From: Furfurilactobacillus milii
GTDB taxonomy: Bacteria > Bacillota > Bacilli > Lactobacillales > Lactobacillaceae
Length of the DNA stretch: 64,000 nt
Direction of reading: 5' to 3'
Assembly: GCF_009864005.1 (NCBI RefSeq)
Contig: NZ_WEZQ01000009.1
Span: 31,920 to 95,919 of the forward strand
A program made the position numbers and the translations under genes. This document shows positions 8,846 to 17,835 of this stretch, piece by piece. Positions within the stretch are counted from its first letter, which is position 1. Each line of letters begins with the position of its first letter. Under the pieces are notes generated by a model that did not search any database, had not been told where the DNA came from, and saw nothing but the letters and a program-made list of their open reading frames with translations.

Positions 8846-10471
8846 GTGAAATACTTTAAACATTATCTTCGAACGGTTGCGTTAGTTTCAGTTGCAACAG
8901 TTACGGCCATTACGTTAGCTGCCTGTGGGAATAAAAAGACCACCGCTAATAAAAATAATTTTCGCGTAGGTACCGTTGACGCCTTAGCGACGTTGAACAG
9001 TAGCCGTTACTCCGACATTAGTTCTGGTGAAGCCATCCAAAACGCAATTGAAGGGCTTTACAGGCTCAATCAAAAGGGCAAGCCAGTATTGGCTGGAGCA
9101 AAGTCCGTCACCGTGTCCAAAGATCAAAAGGTATATACATTTAAACTGCAGACAAACAAATGGACAAACGGCGATCCTGTGACGGCACAAAACTACGTTT
9201 ACGCATGGCGAAAGCTTGCTGATCCGACGACGGGCTCTCCAAATTCGCAAAACATTGACCCATTGCAGAATGGTCAGGACGTCCGTTTGGGTAAGAAACC
9301 AATCACTGATTTAGGCGTAAAAGCCTTAAACAAGACGACGCTACAAGTTACATTAGCCAATCCAATCACTTATTTGAACGAGTTATTAGCCACTGCACCG
9401 TATGCACCACAGGATGAAGCTTATGTGAAGAAGCAGGGCCAGGCCTACGGTACGAGCGCCGCTCATGCCATTTACAATGGTCCATTTAAGGTAACTGAGT
9501 GGACAGGAACGAACGATAAGTGGGCCTTCGTGAAGAATTCAAAATATTGGGACGCTAAGTCGGTTCATATCAATAAAATTTCGCTGACTACCGTTAAGTC
9601 TGAAAGTACAGCGGCAAACCTATACCAGTCCGGTAAATTAGACTTTATTGATTTGGATAATGAGTATGTCAAGCAGTATAAGGGGCGGAGCGGTTATCAC
9701 GTTCGCAAGATTCCAGCAATTGGCTACTTAAACTTCAATACTAAGCGGGAAGCGACGGGCAATGTTCACATTCGCCGCGCCCTTGCCACTGGCTTCAATA
9801 AGACACAGTTAACAAAGAATGTTTTGCAGGATGGGTCAACGCCGCTAAACGGGATTGTGCCAGCAAACTTTGTTAAAAATTCGGTCACTGGTGAAGATTT
9901 CCGGAAGTACAGTGGCAATTTAGTTCCGTATGATCGTGCATACGCGCAAAAGGAATTCAAGGAAGGGCTGAAAGAGCTTGGTAAAAAGAGCCTGACGCTG
10001 GAATTCTTATCGGCGGATACACCAGAGGCGAAGGCTGTCGCTGAATTCATGCAAAGCTCATATCAAAAGAACCTGCCAGGATTGAAAATTTCAGTCCGCG
10101 AAGTACCATTGAAACAACGCTTGAATTTTGGTCACAATTATCAGTTTGATATTATCTACGGTATTTGGAGTCCGGATTATCAAGATCCTTACCAATTCAT
10201 CACGGATGGTGGGGCTTACCACTTGAACACAGACTACAAGAATCCAACGTATTTGAAGGATGTAGCAGACGCCAACTCGACGTATGCAACAAACCCAACC
10301 AAGCGTTGGGCGGCCTTGAAGGATGCTGAATATCAAATTGTTAAGAAGGACGCGTTTACTGCACCGGTTTTCCAAGGCGCCTACGTTTATATGCAACGTC
10401 CGAGCGTTAAGGGACTAGCCATTGATCCAAACGGAACAGGGTTGTTCTTCCGTGACGTGACAATCAAGTAA
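8846..10471 (+). CDS. OppA-like peptide-binding lipoprotein (orphan)
   Basis: About 541 residues. The basic N-terminus and hydrophobic stretch end in the lipobox LAAC, so it should be processed and lipid-anchored outside the membrane. The body matches SBP_bac_5 peptide-binding proteins: GxPVTAxNYVYAWRKLADP, IYNGPFKVTEW, NLYQSGKLDFI. The GTG at 8846 is preferred because it begins the signal peptide directly; an earlier in-frame TTG (8810) would add 12 residues before it. No permease or ATPase genes adjoin, so it must lend its ligand to another Opp system. The upstream Cys-leader attenuator suggests a cysteine-containing peptide, for example glutathione or similar; that ligand is inference. Confidence 0.88.
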   Translation: MKYFKHYLRTVALVSVATVTAITLAACGNKKTTANKNNFRVGTVDALATLNSSRYSDISSGEAIQNAIEGLYRLNQKGKPVLAGAKSVTVSKDQKVYTFKLQTNKWTNGDPVTAQNYVYAWRKLADPTTGSPNSQNIDPLQNGQDVRLGKKPITDLGVKALNKTTLQVTLANPITYLNELLATAPYAPQDEAYVKKQGQAYGTSAAHAIYNGPFKVTEWTGTNDKWAFVKNSKYWDAKSVHINKISLTTVKSESTAANLYQSGKLDFIDLDNEYVKQYKGRSGYHVRKIPAIGYLNFNTKREATGNVHIRRALATGFNKTQLTKNVLQDGSTPLNGIVPANFVKNSVTGEDFRKYSGNLVPYDRAYAQKEFKEGLKELGKKSLTLEFLSADTPEAKAVAEFMQSSYQKNLPGLKISVREVPLKQRLNFGHNYQFDIIYGIWSPDYQDPYQFITDGGAYHLNTDYKNPTYLKDVADANSTYATNPTKRWAALKDAEYQIVKKDAFTAPVFQGAYVYMQRPSVKGLAIDPNGTGLFFRDVTIK

Positions 10472-10483
10472 TCGCAGATTTAT

Positions 10484-10527
10484 AAAGTGCAATGACGGTT
10501 ACGAATCGTTGTTGCACTTTTTGTTTT
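10484..10527 (+). terminator. rho-independent terminator
   Basis: AAAGTGCAA (10484-10492) pairs with TTGCACTTT (10512-10520), followed by TTGTTTT. It ends the orphan oppA transcript. Confidence 0.75.
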
Positions 10528-10549
10528 GTATCGATGGCCGCTTACGGTT

Positions 10550-10722
10550 GTCAACACTGACACACTCGCCATGGGACCGGTTCAGGCCTTCTGAAGTTCG
10601 AAGTCCTTCACCTCGCCGCCAAGCCTCGTGAGAACCGCGAGTCTTTGCGGCCGTCCGTGGTGTAAATTCGGCAAAACCAGCCCGAATTTACACCACTTTC
10701 ACGGCTCGGTATCACTGTTGAC
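10550..10722 (-). repeat. dispersed structured repeat, copy 2 (- sense)
   Basis: P1 is GTCAACACTGA (10550-10560) with TCACTGTTGAC (10712-10722), one mismatch. P2 is GTGGTGTAAATTCGG (10657-10671) with CCGAATTTACACCAC (10682-10696), fifteen perfect pairs. On the minus strand a third stem reads GCCGC-A-AAG-A-CTCG with CGAG-G-CTT-G-GCGGC, that is, two A/G mismatches inside a helix. The conserved ACCGGTCCC box is at 10573-10581. It lies head to head with copy 3. Confidence 0.75.
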
Positions 10723-10922
10723 GCCCTTCAGCTGACATAGTGACAGTAATTTGGCAGTAGTAGGGAACAAACTGTTTAACTATCTGTCAAGACGTTGAGG
10801 ATAGTGGAAAAAATTTGCGTTAGCTACCATTTAACAATCAGAAACGGATCGATTGGTTGGAATGAGTTTCAACGTTTGATTCGACTGCTAGCAACGTGAA
10901 TGTGAGCGAGAGGGCGGCAGCG

Positions 10923-11073
10923 TTGAAAACGACTGTGAGAGTGTTGTAGATTCGGTGAACTGTCCGAGTCTACAACACGGGACGATCTTACAGACGGCGG
11001 GGTGTGCCGGCTTTAAGGCGAGGTGAAAGACTGTGGTTTTCAGGCTCGAACCGGTCCCCGCAGGAGGTTTCAA
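10923..11073 (+). repeat. dispersed structured repeat, copy 3 (+ sense)
   Basis: P2 is GTGTTGTAGATTCGG (10941-10955) with CCGAGTCTACAACAC (10964-10978), fourteen Watson-Crick pairs and one U-G on this strand. P1 is weaker: TTGAAAAC (10923-10930) with GTTTCAA (11067-11073) and one bulged A. GGGACGA and GAACCGGTCCCC are conserved. The 200 bases between copies 2 and 3, and the 230 bases from here to potA, hold no gene that I can see. Confidence 0.7.
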
Positions 11074-11302
11074 AAGCAGCCAACCGTTAGCGGACTTTTA
11101 TCCACCTAACGAAGACCAAACGAAGAAACAAATCGTAAGCAATCCGAACAAACACAATAAAAAATAAGTAGTTTATTACAACCAAGTGACACTTCCACAA
11201 GCTAGGTAAATTTGCTAGTTATTTGGTGCTATTTCGGTTACTATTGAAACCAATGTAAACCGCATGAGAATGCAGATTTAATGGTGATGGAGGGACGTTA
11301 GA

Positions 11303-12403
11303 TTGACGAAAACCATTATTGAGTTTAAGGACATCGTAAAGCGTTACGGTGAGACCGAGGTACTCAAGGGTATCAACTTTCAAATAGAACAGGGTAAGTT
11401 CTACACTTTGTTGGGCCCGTCTGGATGTGGGAAGACCACAATTTTACGTATTATTGCAGGATTCACGGATGCCTCTGAGGGCGACGTGATGTTTGATGGC
11501 AAACGGATAAATAACGTGCCAGCTAACAAACGGAAGGTAAACACTGTCTTTCAGGATTACGCGTTGTTTCCGCATATGAATGTGTTTGATAACGTTGCGT
11601 TTCCACTGACACTACGTAAGGTCAGCAAAAAGGATATTCGTACCCGTGTTCTGGATGCGTTAAAGATGGTTCAATTGTCTGGCTATGAAGACCGCGAAAT
11701 TAATGAAATTTCTGGCGGTCAACAACAACGGGTTGCGATTGCACGCGCCATCGTGAATGAGCCTGACGTGCTATTACTAGATGAACCACTGTCTGCGCTG
11801 GATATGAAGCTGCGTAAAGAAATGCAGTACGAATTGAGAGCATTGCAGCAACGATTAGGGATTACGTTTATTTTTGTGACTCATGATCAGGAAGAAGCAC
11901 TGGCCATGAGTGATGAAATTTTCGTCATGAACGCTGGACAAGTGTTGCAAACTGGTTCACCGGTCGATATTTATGATGAACCAATCAACCATTTTGTGGC
12001 TGACTTCATCGGTGAGAGTAATATCGTGCGCGGTCATATGGTTGCTGATTATCTAGTTTCGTTTGCTGGGCATGAATTTAAATGTGTGGACGCTGGGATG
12101 CGGCCAAACGAACCGGTTGAAGTGGTTATCCGACCAGAAGACTTGGATATCACAACGGTGGACAAGGGGTCGTTGACAATGACTGTGGATACGCAGTTGT
12201 TTCGTGGTGTGTTCTTTGAAATCACGGGCCACGATGACACCGGTAACAGTTGGCGGATTCGCTCCATTCACCGCACGGAAGTGGGCGCCCAGGTTGGTGT
12301 GTTCTTCGATCCTGAGGATATCCATGTGATGCGGTTTAACGAATCTGAAGAAGATTTTGATGCCCGTTTGGAAACATATGAAGGGGAGGAATCTGATCGG
12401 TGA
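11303..12403 (+). CDS. potA: spermidine/putrescine ABC importer, ATP-binding subunit
   Basis: About 366 residues. It has Walker [10 protein letters not shown] (residues 38-46), Q-loop FQDYALF, signature ISGGQQQR, Walker B VLLLDEP and the switch His in [11 protein letters not shown]-terminal TOBE-like regulatory extension is typical of PotA/MalK-type importers. It starts at TTG 11303 after GGAGG. Its stop overlaps the potB start (TGA/GTG), giving translational coupling in potABCD. It powers polyamine uptake. Confidence 0.93.
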   Translation: MTKTIIEFKDIVKRYGETEVLKGINFQIEQGKFYTLLGPSGCGKTTILRIIAGFTDASEGDVMFDGKRINNVPANKRKVNTVFQDYALFPHMNVFDNVAFPLTLRKVSKKDIRTRVLDALKMVQLSGYEDREINEISGGQQQRVAIARAIVNEPDVLLLDEPLSALDMKLRKEMQYELRALQQRLGITFIFVTHDQEEALAMSDEIFVMNAGQVLQTGSPVDIYDEPINHFVADFIGESNIVRGHMVADYLVSFAGHEFKCVDAGMRPNEPVEVVIRPEDLDITTVDKGSLTMTVDTQLFRGVFFEITGHDDTGNSWRIRSIHRTEVGAQVGVFFDPEDIHVMRFNESEEDFDARLETYEGEESDR

Positions 12404-13218
12404 AACAAGGCAAACTGTTCTACTACATTCCGTACGGCTTGTGGATTGCACTGTTTGTCATTGCACCAGTCGTACTGATTGTTTATCAATCATTCTTTAA
12501 TATCGCAGGGCACTTCACCCTAAGCAACTACGCGACGTATTTTCATTCAGGCGTTTACCTGAAAATGACGTTTAATTCTGTCTGGTATGCGTTTTTGATC
12601 ACAGCAATTACGCTGCTGATCAGTTATCCAACGGCGTATCTATTGAATCAATTAAAGCATAAGCAATTATGGTTACTGCTGATTATTTTGCCAACATGGA
12701 TTAACTTATTGTTAAAGACGTATGCCTTTATTGGATTACTATCACGTAGCGGCTCAGTGGACAGCTTTTTGACATTTATCGGTATCGGACCTAAACAACT
12801 GCTGTTTACCGATGCAAGTTTTCTATTCGTTGCAACTTACATCGAAATTCCGTTTATGATTCTGCCCATTTATAATGCTATTGCGGAATTGAGCCCGTCC
12901 TATGTCAATGCTAGCCGTGATTTAGGGGCTAGTGGCTGGCAAACGTTTAGCCGGGTAATCTTTCCATTAACACTGGATGGCGTAAAATCCGGGGTTCAGT
13001 CCGTTTTTATTCCATCACTATCACTCTTCATGATTACGCGCCTAATCGGTGGTAACCGTGTGATTACCTTGGGGACTGCCATTGAACAACACTTCTTGGT
13101 TACACAAAACTGGGGGATGGGTTCGACAATCGGTGTCATCTTGATTGTGGCAATGGTGATTACGATGCTATTAACCGGGGAACGCAAGGAAAAGGGGAGG
13201 ACACGTCATGCAAAGTAA
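12400..13218 (+). CDS. potB: spermidine/putrescine ABC importer, permease PotB
   Basis: About 272 residues with six membrane helices and the EAA loop of binding-protein-dependent permeases ([25 protein letters not shown]), which docks to PotA. GTG 12400 overlaps the potA stop. The end overlaps potC by eleven bases. Second gene of potABCD; forms the membrane channel with PotC. Confidence 0.92.
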   Translation: MKQGKLFYYIPYGLWIALFVIAPVVLIVYQSFFNIAGHFTLSNYATYFHSGVYLKMTFNSVWYAFLITAITLLISYPTAYLLNQLKHKQLWLLLIILPTWINLLLKTYAFIGLLSRSGSVDSFLTFIGIGPKQLLFTDASFLFVATYIEIPFMILPIYNAIAELSPSYVNASRDLGASGWQTFSRVIFPLTLDGVKSGVQSVFIPSLSLFMITRLIGGNRVITLGTAIEQHFLVTQNWGMGSTIGVILIVAMVITMLLTGERKEKGRTRHAK

Positions 13219-14032
13219 ACTGTCCGGCTGGTCCAAAGCCTACCTCATTATTGTGTTTATCATTTTATATGCGCCAATTTTATTTTTAGTCATGTATTCC
13301 TTTAGTAAGGGCAATACGATGAGCAATTTTCATGGCTTCACGTTTGCCCATTATCAAACATTATTTCATGACCCACGATTGATTCAGATTGTGCTAGACA
13401 CACTCATTGTGGCGTTGTTGTCATCCCTGTTTGCGACAATCATCGGCACGGCAGGGGCGTTAGGTGTGTACGAAACACGCCATCGTGCGATCCGACAGAC
13501 CGTGCTGTCATTGAATAACATTTTGATGGTTTCTCCCGACGTTATTATCGGGGCCAGTTTCCTGATTTTCTTCACAATGTTAGGGTTGCGACTGGGTTTT
13601 ATCTCAGTGCTACTGAGTCACATTGCTTTTTCGATTCCAATCGTTGTGTTGCTGGTTTTGCCCAGGTTGAATGAAATGAATGCATCTATGATCGACGCCG
13701 CCGCTGATCTGGGTGCCAATCCGTGGCAAACGTTGACGCGGGTGATTTTGCCGGCAATCATGCCGGGTATCTTTTCCGGTTTCTTTATGGCCGTCACGTA
13801 TTCGCTGGATGACTTCGCGGTTACGTTCTTTGTCACTGGAAATGGCTTCTCAACGTTGTCTGTGGAAATTTACTCACGTGCTCGGCAAGGGGTCGATTTG
13901 GAAATCAACGCGTTGTCAACGCTGTGGTTCCTAGTTTCACTGCTACTGATTGCGGGGTACTATTTCCTGGAACAGTATAATCAGGGGCGCAAAACCAAAA
14001 ACCGTCAACAAGTTGAGGCGGTGATCAAATGA
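13208..14032 (+). CDS. potC: spermidine/putrescine ABC importer, permease PotC
   Basis: About 274 residues with six membrane helices. The EAA loop reads AAADLGANPWQTLTRVIL, and the family segment TYSLDDFAVTFFV is present. ATG 13208 overlaps the potB end, with a GGGGAGG ribosome site inside potB. It ends overlapping the potD start by four bases. Partner of PotB in the channel. Confidence 0.92.
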   Translation: MQSKLSGWSKAYLIIVFIILYAPILFLVMYSFSKGNTMSNFHGFTFAHYQTLFHDPRLIQIVLDTLIVALLSSLFATIIGTAGALGVYETRHRAIRQTVLSLNNILMVSPDVIIGASFLIFFTMLGLRLGFISVLLSHIAFSIPIVVLLVLPRLNEMNASMIDAAADLGANPWQTLTRVILPAIMPGIFSGFFMAVTYSLDDFAVTFFVTGNGFSTLSVEIYSRARQGVDLEINALSTLWFLVSLLLIAGYYFLEQYNQGRKTKNRQQVEAVIK

Positions 14033-15108
14033 AGCGATTAGTTAGTTTGGTTGTTGTTATCTTAGCAGTCAGTTTGGGACTTGGTCTGACTGCGCATCAT
14101 TTACAGCGTGTTGAAGGCGTCGTTGGTTCTGGCAACAACGTGCTAAACCTGTACAACTGGGGCGACTACATCGATCCAGCGTTGATAACGAAGTTTGAAC
14201 ACGAAACAGGTTATCATGTCTCCTACCAAACGTTTGATAGTAATGAATCCATGTACACAAAAATCAAACAGGGTGGCACGTCATATGATCTGACAGTTCC
14301 CAGTGAGTACATGGTTCAGCGAATGAAGGCTGACCATTTACTCAGGCCATTGGATAAAAGCCGATTAACGGGGATGAACAACATTTCGCCCCAATTTAAA
14401 AACTTGGCTTTTGACCCTCACAATGAGTATTCTGTGCCTTATTTCTGGGGTACATTGGGGATTGTTTACAATGATAAGTTTGTTAAAAAAGGTGAATTGA
14501 CGACCTGGGACGATTTGTGGAAGCCACAGTTTAAGGACAACATCATGTTAGTCGATTCTTCGCGTGATATTTTAGGATTGGCATTGATGTCGCAAGGCCA
14601 CTCGGCGAATACGCATGACCAAACTCAGTTGGATGAAGCGGAGCAGAAGCTCACAAAGTTGACGCCTAATGTTAAGGCTGTGCTCGATGATGAAATCATG
14701 ATGTACATGGAGCAAAATGAGTCAGCGGTTGCCGTAACATACTCTGGTAATGCGGCTGAGATGATCAGTAATAATAGTCATCTTCATTACGTCATTCCGA
14801 AGCCAAGTACCAATCTGTGGATCGATAACCTGGTTATCCCGAAGACGGCCAAACATTTGAAGGCCGCTTACGCTTTCATTAATTTTATGAACCGTCCGGA
14901 AAACGCCAAACAGAATGCAGAGTACGTGGGCTACTCAACGCCTAATGCACCAGCGGAACAGTTATTGCCTGCAGATGTTCGCCAGGACAAGGAGTTTTAT
15001 CCAAGTGCTAGTGTCATCAAAGATACACAGGTATACCAAGACCTCGGTGTAAAGGAAACGGGTACGTATAACGATTTATTCTTGCAATTTAAGATGTTTA
15101 GAAAGTAA
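14029..15108 (+). CDS. potD: spermidine/putrescine-binding protein PotD
   Basis: About 359 residues. The mature part opens with LNLYNWGDYIDPALI, the hallmark of PotD/PotF polyamine-binding proteins, and contains YTKIKQGGTSYDL and MYMEQNESAVAVTYSG. The N-terminus is a hydrophobic segment without a lipobox cysteine, so the protein is probably held by an uncleaved or signal-peptidase-I-type segment and not by lipid. ATG 14029 overlaps the potC stop. It delivers polyamine to PotBC; last gene of the operon, followed by a terminator. Confidence 0.92.
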   Translation: MKRLVSLVVVILAVSLGLGLTAHHLQRVEGVVGSGNNVLNLYNWGDYIDPALITKFEHETGYHVSYQTFDSNESMYTKIKQGGTSYDLTVPSEYMVQRMKADHLLRPLDKSRLTGMNNISPQFKNLAFDPHNEYSVPYFWGTLGIVYNDKFVKKGELTTWDDLWKPQFKDNIMLVDSSRDILGLALMSQGHSANTHDQTQLDEAEQKLTKLTPNVKAVLDDEIMMYMEQNESAVAVTYSGNAAEMISNNSHLHYVIPKPSTNLWIDNLVIPKTAKHLKAAYAFINFMNRPENAKQNAEYVGYSTPNAPAEQLLPADVRQDKEFYPSASVIKDTQVYQDLGVKETGTYNDLFLQFKMFRK

Positions 15109-15111
15109 GTG

Positions 15112-15150
15112 AAACAGGCTTGTGGAATTTTTCCACAAGCCTGTTTTTTT
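15112..15150. terminator. terminator after potD (convergent with WxL gene)
   Basis: AAACAGGCTTGTGGAA (15112-15127) pairs perfectly with TTCCACAAGCCTGTTT (15131-15146) and is followed by more T residues. It separates the pot operon from the convergent WxL cluster. Confidence 0.9.
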
Positions 15151-15162
15151 GCGAGGCACTAT

Positions 15163-16677
15163 TTATTTAGCAGCATTAGCAGTCGGGACATCTGCTAGTG
15201 TCCAAGAAATGGTGGCAGAGTAGTGACCGCTGTTAGCCGCGTGGGTGGGGTCAATTGTCAGTGTACTGCCAGATAAAAGGCTGTGAACATTAGTGTTCGG
15301 AGTTGTTGCGTTGATGACTGAAACTGGTTGGTCGTCATCTTTTAAAGTAGCCAACGATTTGTTTTGATCGTTAATCAAATTCAAACTAATGCCACCTTTG
15401 TCACCTATTGGCTGATGAGTCGCAGTGTTCGTAAAGGCAGCCATCGCGGCTGTGAGTGACCAACCGGAGCTGTGTACACGAGGATCATAAATCGATAGTA
15501 ATTGTTGATCATTGCCATCATAGGTTAGCGATGTACTACCTGGGGTGTTACTAATTGATGCTAATGACACACCATGGGTAATGTTATTAACGGTGAGTGG
15601 CGTACCATCGGCTTTGCTAAATGTGAAGTTAGGGATGGCATCTAGCGTTAATTGACCACCGGGATTCACAAACAGACGTGCTTTGTTTGTATTCGTTTGC
15701 TGATCAGCCCCATTGAATCCGATAACTGCGTAATACTGTGTTTGAGTCTGTGAAGCACTAGTGTTTTTGACCGTTAACATACCATTTTGCATGCCGTCTG
15801 GGGATGCAGAAATACTTACGTTCGGTCCGTTAGTGGCGGGCTTGTCTGAGCCATGAGGCGGTATTTGATGCCATCCGACGACATAGGCTGATTTAGGAAA
15901 TCCCTTGATGATGAAAGAAGCGTCAGTTCCCTCATTAACAAGTTTGTCCTGTAATGCGCCGACGTAAACAACAGTACTAGCGGTAATGCCGTTTGAAGTG
16001 GTGGCTGTAACCGTTACCTTGCCATATTGATTCAAATCTGAGGTTGCGGTTAGCTTGCCAGAGGTGGCGTCGATAGTGGCTAACTGTGAATTGTCAACAG
16101 ACCACTTAATTGAATCCGTTGCATTAGCTGGCGTTAGCGTTGCCAGAATGTTTTCTGAATTAGCATTTGGGAGCGTATCGCTTTCACCTGCGATGGATAA
16201 GGCAGTGGCGTGTACGTCTTGCGGGGAAATCGTTACTTTGGCAACTTTGGACCAGTAAACGGAAGAAGTCAAAAACCCATGAATTGACACTGAAATTTGA
16301 TAATAAAATGTAGAGACGTGATCAACGTGTTGATGAGTTTTAAAGCTGCCTGACAATGCATTGCCATCGTCCTGGGCTTTTTTCCAATTTTGACCATCCT
16401 CACTAATATACCAAGATGCTGTTATGTTATCTGTCCAAGGGTCAAAAAGAGATTTAATGGCTGTAAATGAAAGTTGGTAGTCTTTGTCTGATACGGTGTT
16501 CAGACTGAGCGGCTGTTGCGTGAAGCCACCGACAAACACCAATCTACCAACTGAAAATGGATCCGCACTCGGTGTGCCCTTGGGGACAATGTTGTCGTCT
16601 GCATGACCAGTAATGGGTAACAATAGTGACACTAATATGAACATGATGATACTCAACCACACGCGTTTAAACTTCAT
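15163..16677 (-). CDS. WxL-domain surface protein with Ig-like domain
   Basis: About 504 residues. A signal peptide ends near GHADD. A central bacterial Ig-like (BIG2-type) domain contains LTPANATDSIKWSVDN and TVTATTSNG. The C-terminal WxL domain carries both signature motifs, GWSL and, near the end, WTLADVP. WxL domains bind peptidoglycan non-covalently, so it is displayed on the cell surface. It is the third gene of a WxL cluster and starts 21 bases after the WxL-interacting protein gene. Its role is probably adhesion or surface-complex formation; the ligand is unknown. Confidence 0.88.
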   Translation of the reverse strand: MKFKRVWLSIIMFILVSLLLPITGHADDNIVPKGTPSADPFSVGRLVFVGGFTQQPLSLNTVSDKDYQLSFTAIKSLFDPWTDNITASWYISEDGQNWKKAQDDGNALSGSFKTHQHVDHVSTFYYQISVSIHGFLTSSVYWSKVAKVTISPQDVHATALSIAGESDTLPNANSENILATLTPANATDSIKWSVDNSQLATIDATSGKLTATSDLNQYGKVTVTATTSNGITASTVVYVGALQDKLVNEGTDASFIIKGFPKSAYVVGWHQIPPHGSDKPATNGPNVSISASPDGMQNGMLTVKNTSASQTQTQYYAVIGFNGADQQTNTNKARLFVNPGGQLTLDAIPNFTFSKADGTPLTVNNITHGVSLASISNTPGSTSLTYDGNDQQLLSIYDPRVHSSGWSLTAAMAAFTNTATHQPIGDKGGISLNLINDQNKSLATLKDDDQPVSVINATTPNTNVHSLLSGSTLTIDPTHAANSGHYSATISWTLADVPTANAAK

Positions 16678-16698
16678 GTTGATTTACAGTCCTTATCC

Positions 16699-17733
16699 TT
16701 ACTTTTTTGAATGGCGACGACTGCCCGCAAGATAGCCAACAATTATGAGAATAAGCGCGCCCAGTACGCTAAGCAAAATGTATAGCCAAGTCCAGTTGTG
16801 GTGAACGGTCACATGCCGATTGACTTGACGCGCTGTTTGGCGGGTGATTGTGAAGTGGCGGTTTAAATGCCAAATGTGTTTGCCTGATTTAGCGGTGAGC
16901 TTAAACGTGTAGTGACCTGGTTTTAACCGGTGCTTTGTAACCGGAACACCAAAATTAAAACTTGTTAACGGCGCCATTTCGTAATGCTTCTTGGTAGTTT
17001 CGTACAGTAGATGCGAATCGCCGCGATGGTACACTTGTCCAGTGATGGTCATTTCACCAAACATCACTGGTTGTGTATTAGCCACACTGGCGGTCACCTG
17101 CGATTGATAATGGTTGGTACTTGTTTTAATTTGATTCAACTTTAAATCTGGTGCTAGCGTCAATGAGTCCGTTTCCTGTAAATTGACTCCCAACGTCATT
17201 GCGTACCGGTTATTAATGCGAAAGTTTTTACCATTGGAAGGGTGTTGTGCATGCTTATCGGTTACGTAAAAGGCGCCGACAATTTGACCCTTGAGTTGTT
17301 TGGTTGGTGTTTTAAGGACAAACGTAACGGGTTTAGCTTCATGGGGGTTAAGAGCCACATTGACACCAGCGCTGACTAAATCCGTAAATGTATTATGTCC
17401 TGCGGGCTGCCGCTTTTTGTTAGGACTGTAGCTAATCTGACCGTTATCGCCGGTCCATGCATTTGTCGGTGTCACGCTCAACGTGCGTGCTTGCGATGAG
17501 GTATTAGCGACAATTAGTGTCAATCGTTGTTCTAAGGTCGGGTGAACCTTTAGATCGAAGTAGCTGACACTTTTATCGATTTGGTTATCAGGAATTTCAG
17601 CACGGACGGTAAAACCAGCGCCATTGCCAGTAGATGCTGCATTAACTGACGCCAGCGATAGTAAGAGGACGGCGAATAATGAGGCAAGTAATAATTCGAA
17701 ATAATGTGTTCGATTAGGGGATAAACCGGACAT
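16699..17733 (-). CDS. WxL-interacting protein (DUF916/DUF3324)
   Basis: About 344 residues. It has a signal peptide, then two beta-rich regions of the DUF916 plus DUF3324 type (FTVRAEIPDNQIDKSVSYFDLK near the start of the mature protein), then a C-terminal membrane helix WLYILLSVLGALILIIVGYL and a basic tail. Family members bind WxL proteins and anchor them to the membrane. AAGGAG precedes ATG 17733. It sits between two WxL genes, the standard arrangement, so a tripartite surface complex is likely. Confidence 0.88.
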   Translation of the reverse strand: MSGLSPNRTHYFELLLASLFAVLLLSLASVNAASTGNGAGFTVRAEIPDNQIDKSVSYFDLKVHPTLEQRLTLIVANTSSQARTLSVTPTNAWTGDNGQISYSPNKKRQPAGHNTFTDLVSAGVNVALNPHEAKPVTFVLKTPTKQLKGQIVGAFYVTDKHAQHPSNGKNFRINNRYAMTLGVNLQETDSLTLAPDLKLNQIKTSTNHYQSQVTASVANTQPVMFGEMTITGQVYHRGDSHLLYETTKKHYEMAPLTSFNFGVPVTKHRLKPGHYTFKLTAKSGKHIWHLNRHFTITRQTARQVNRHVTVHHNWTWLYILLSVLGALILIIVGYLAGSRRHSKK

Positions 17734-17771
17734 ACAAACACTCCTTTAATATAGTTGGCATTGCACTGAAA

Positions 17772-17797
17772 CCCGTTTTGTCTGAGGACAAAACGGG
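17772..17797. promoter_or_regulatory. intercistronic hairpin without T tract
   Basis: CCCGTTTTGTC (17772-17782) and GACAAAACGGG (17787-17797) form eleven perfect pairs with a four-base loop. It lies between the first WxL gene and the WxL-interacting protein gene. There is no T run on the transcribed strand, so it resembles an mRNA-stabilising or partially attenuating hairpin more than a terminator. Confidence 0.6.
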
Positions 17798-17835
17798 CAC
17801 GGTGAGTTGTTTAAGAGGTAGTGTAAATAAAAAGG

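Noticed and set aside
10550..11073. CRISPR array or insertion sequence as explanation of the dispersed repeats
   Set aside because: No regular spacing, no identical short repeats, no transposase; instead paired, covarying stems are seen.
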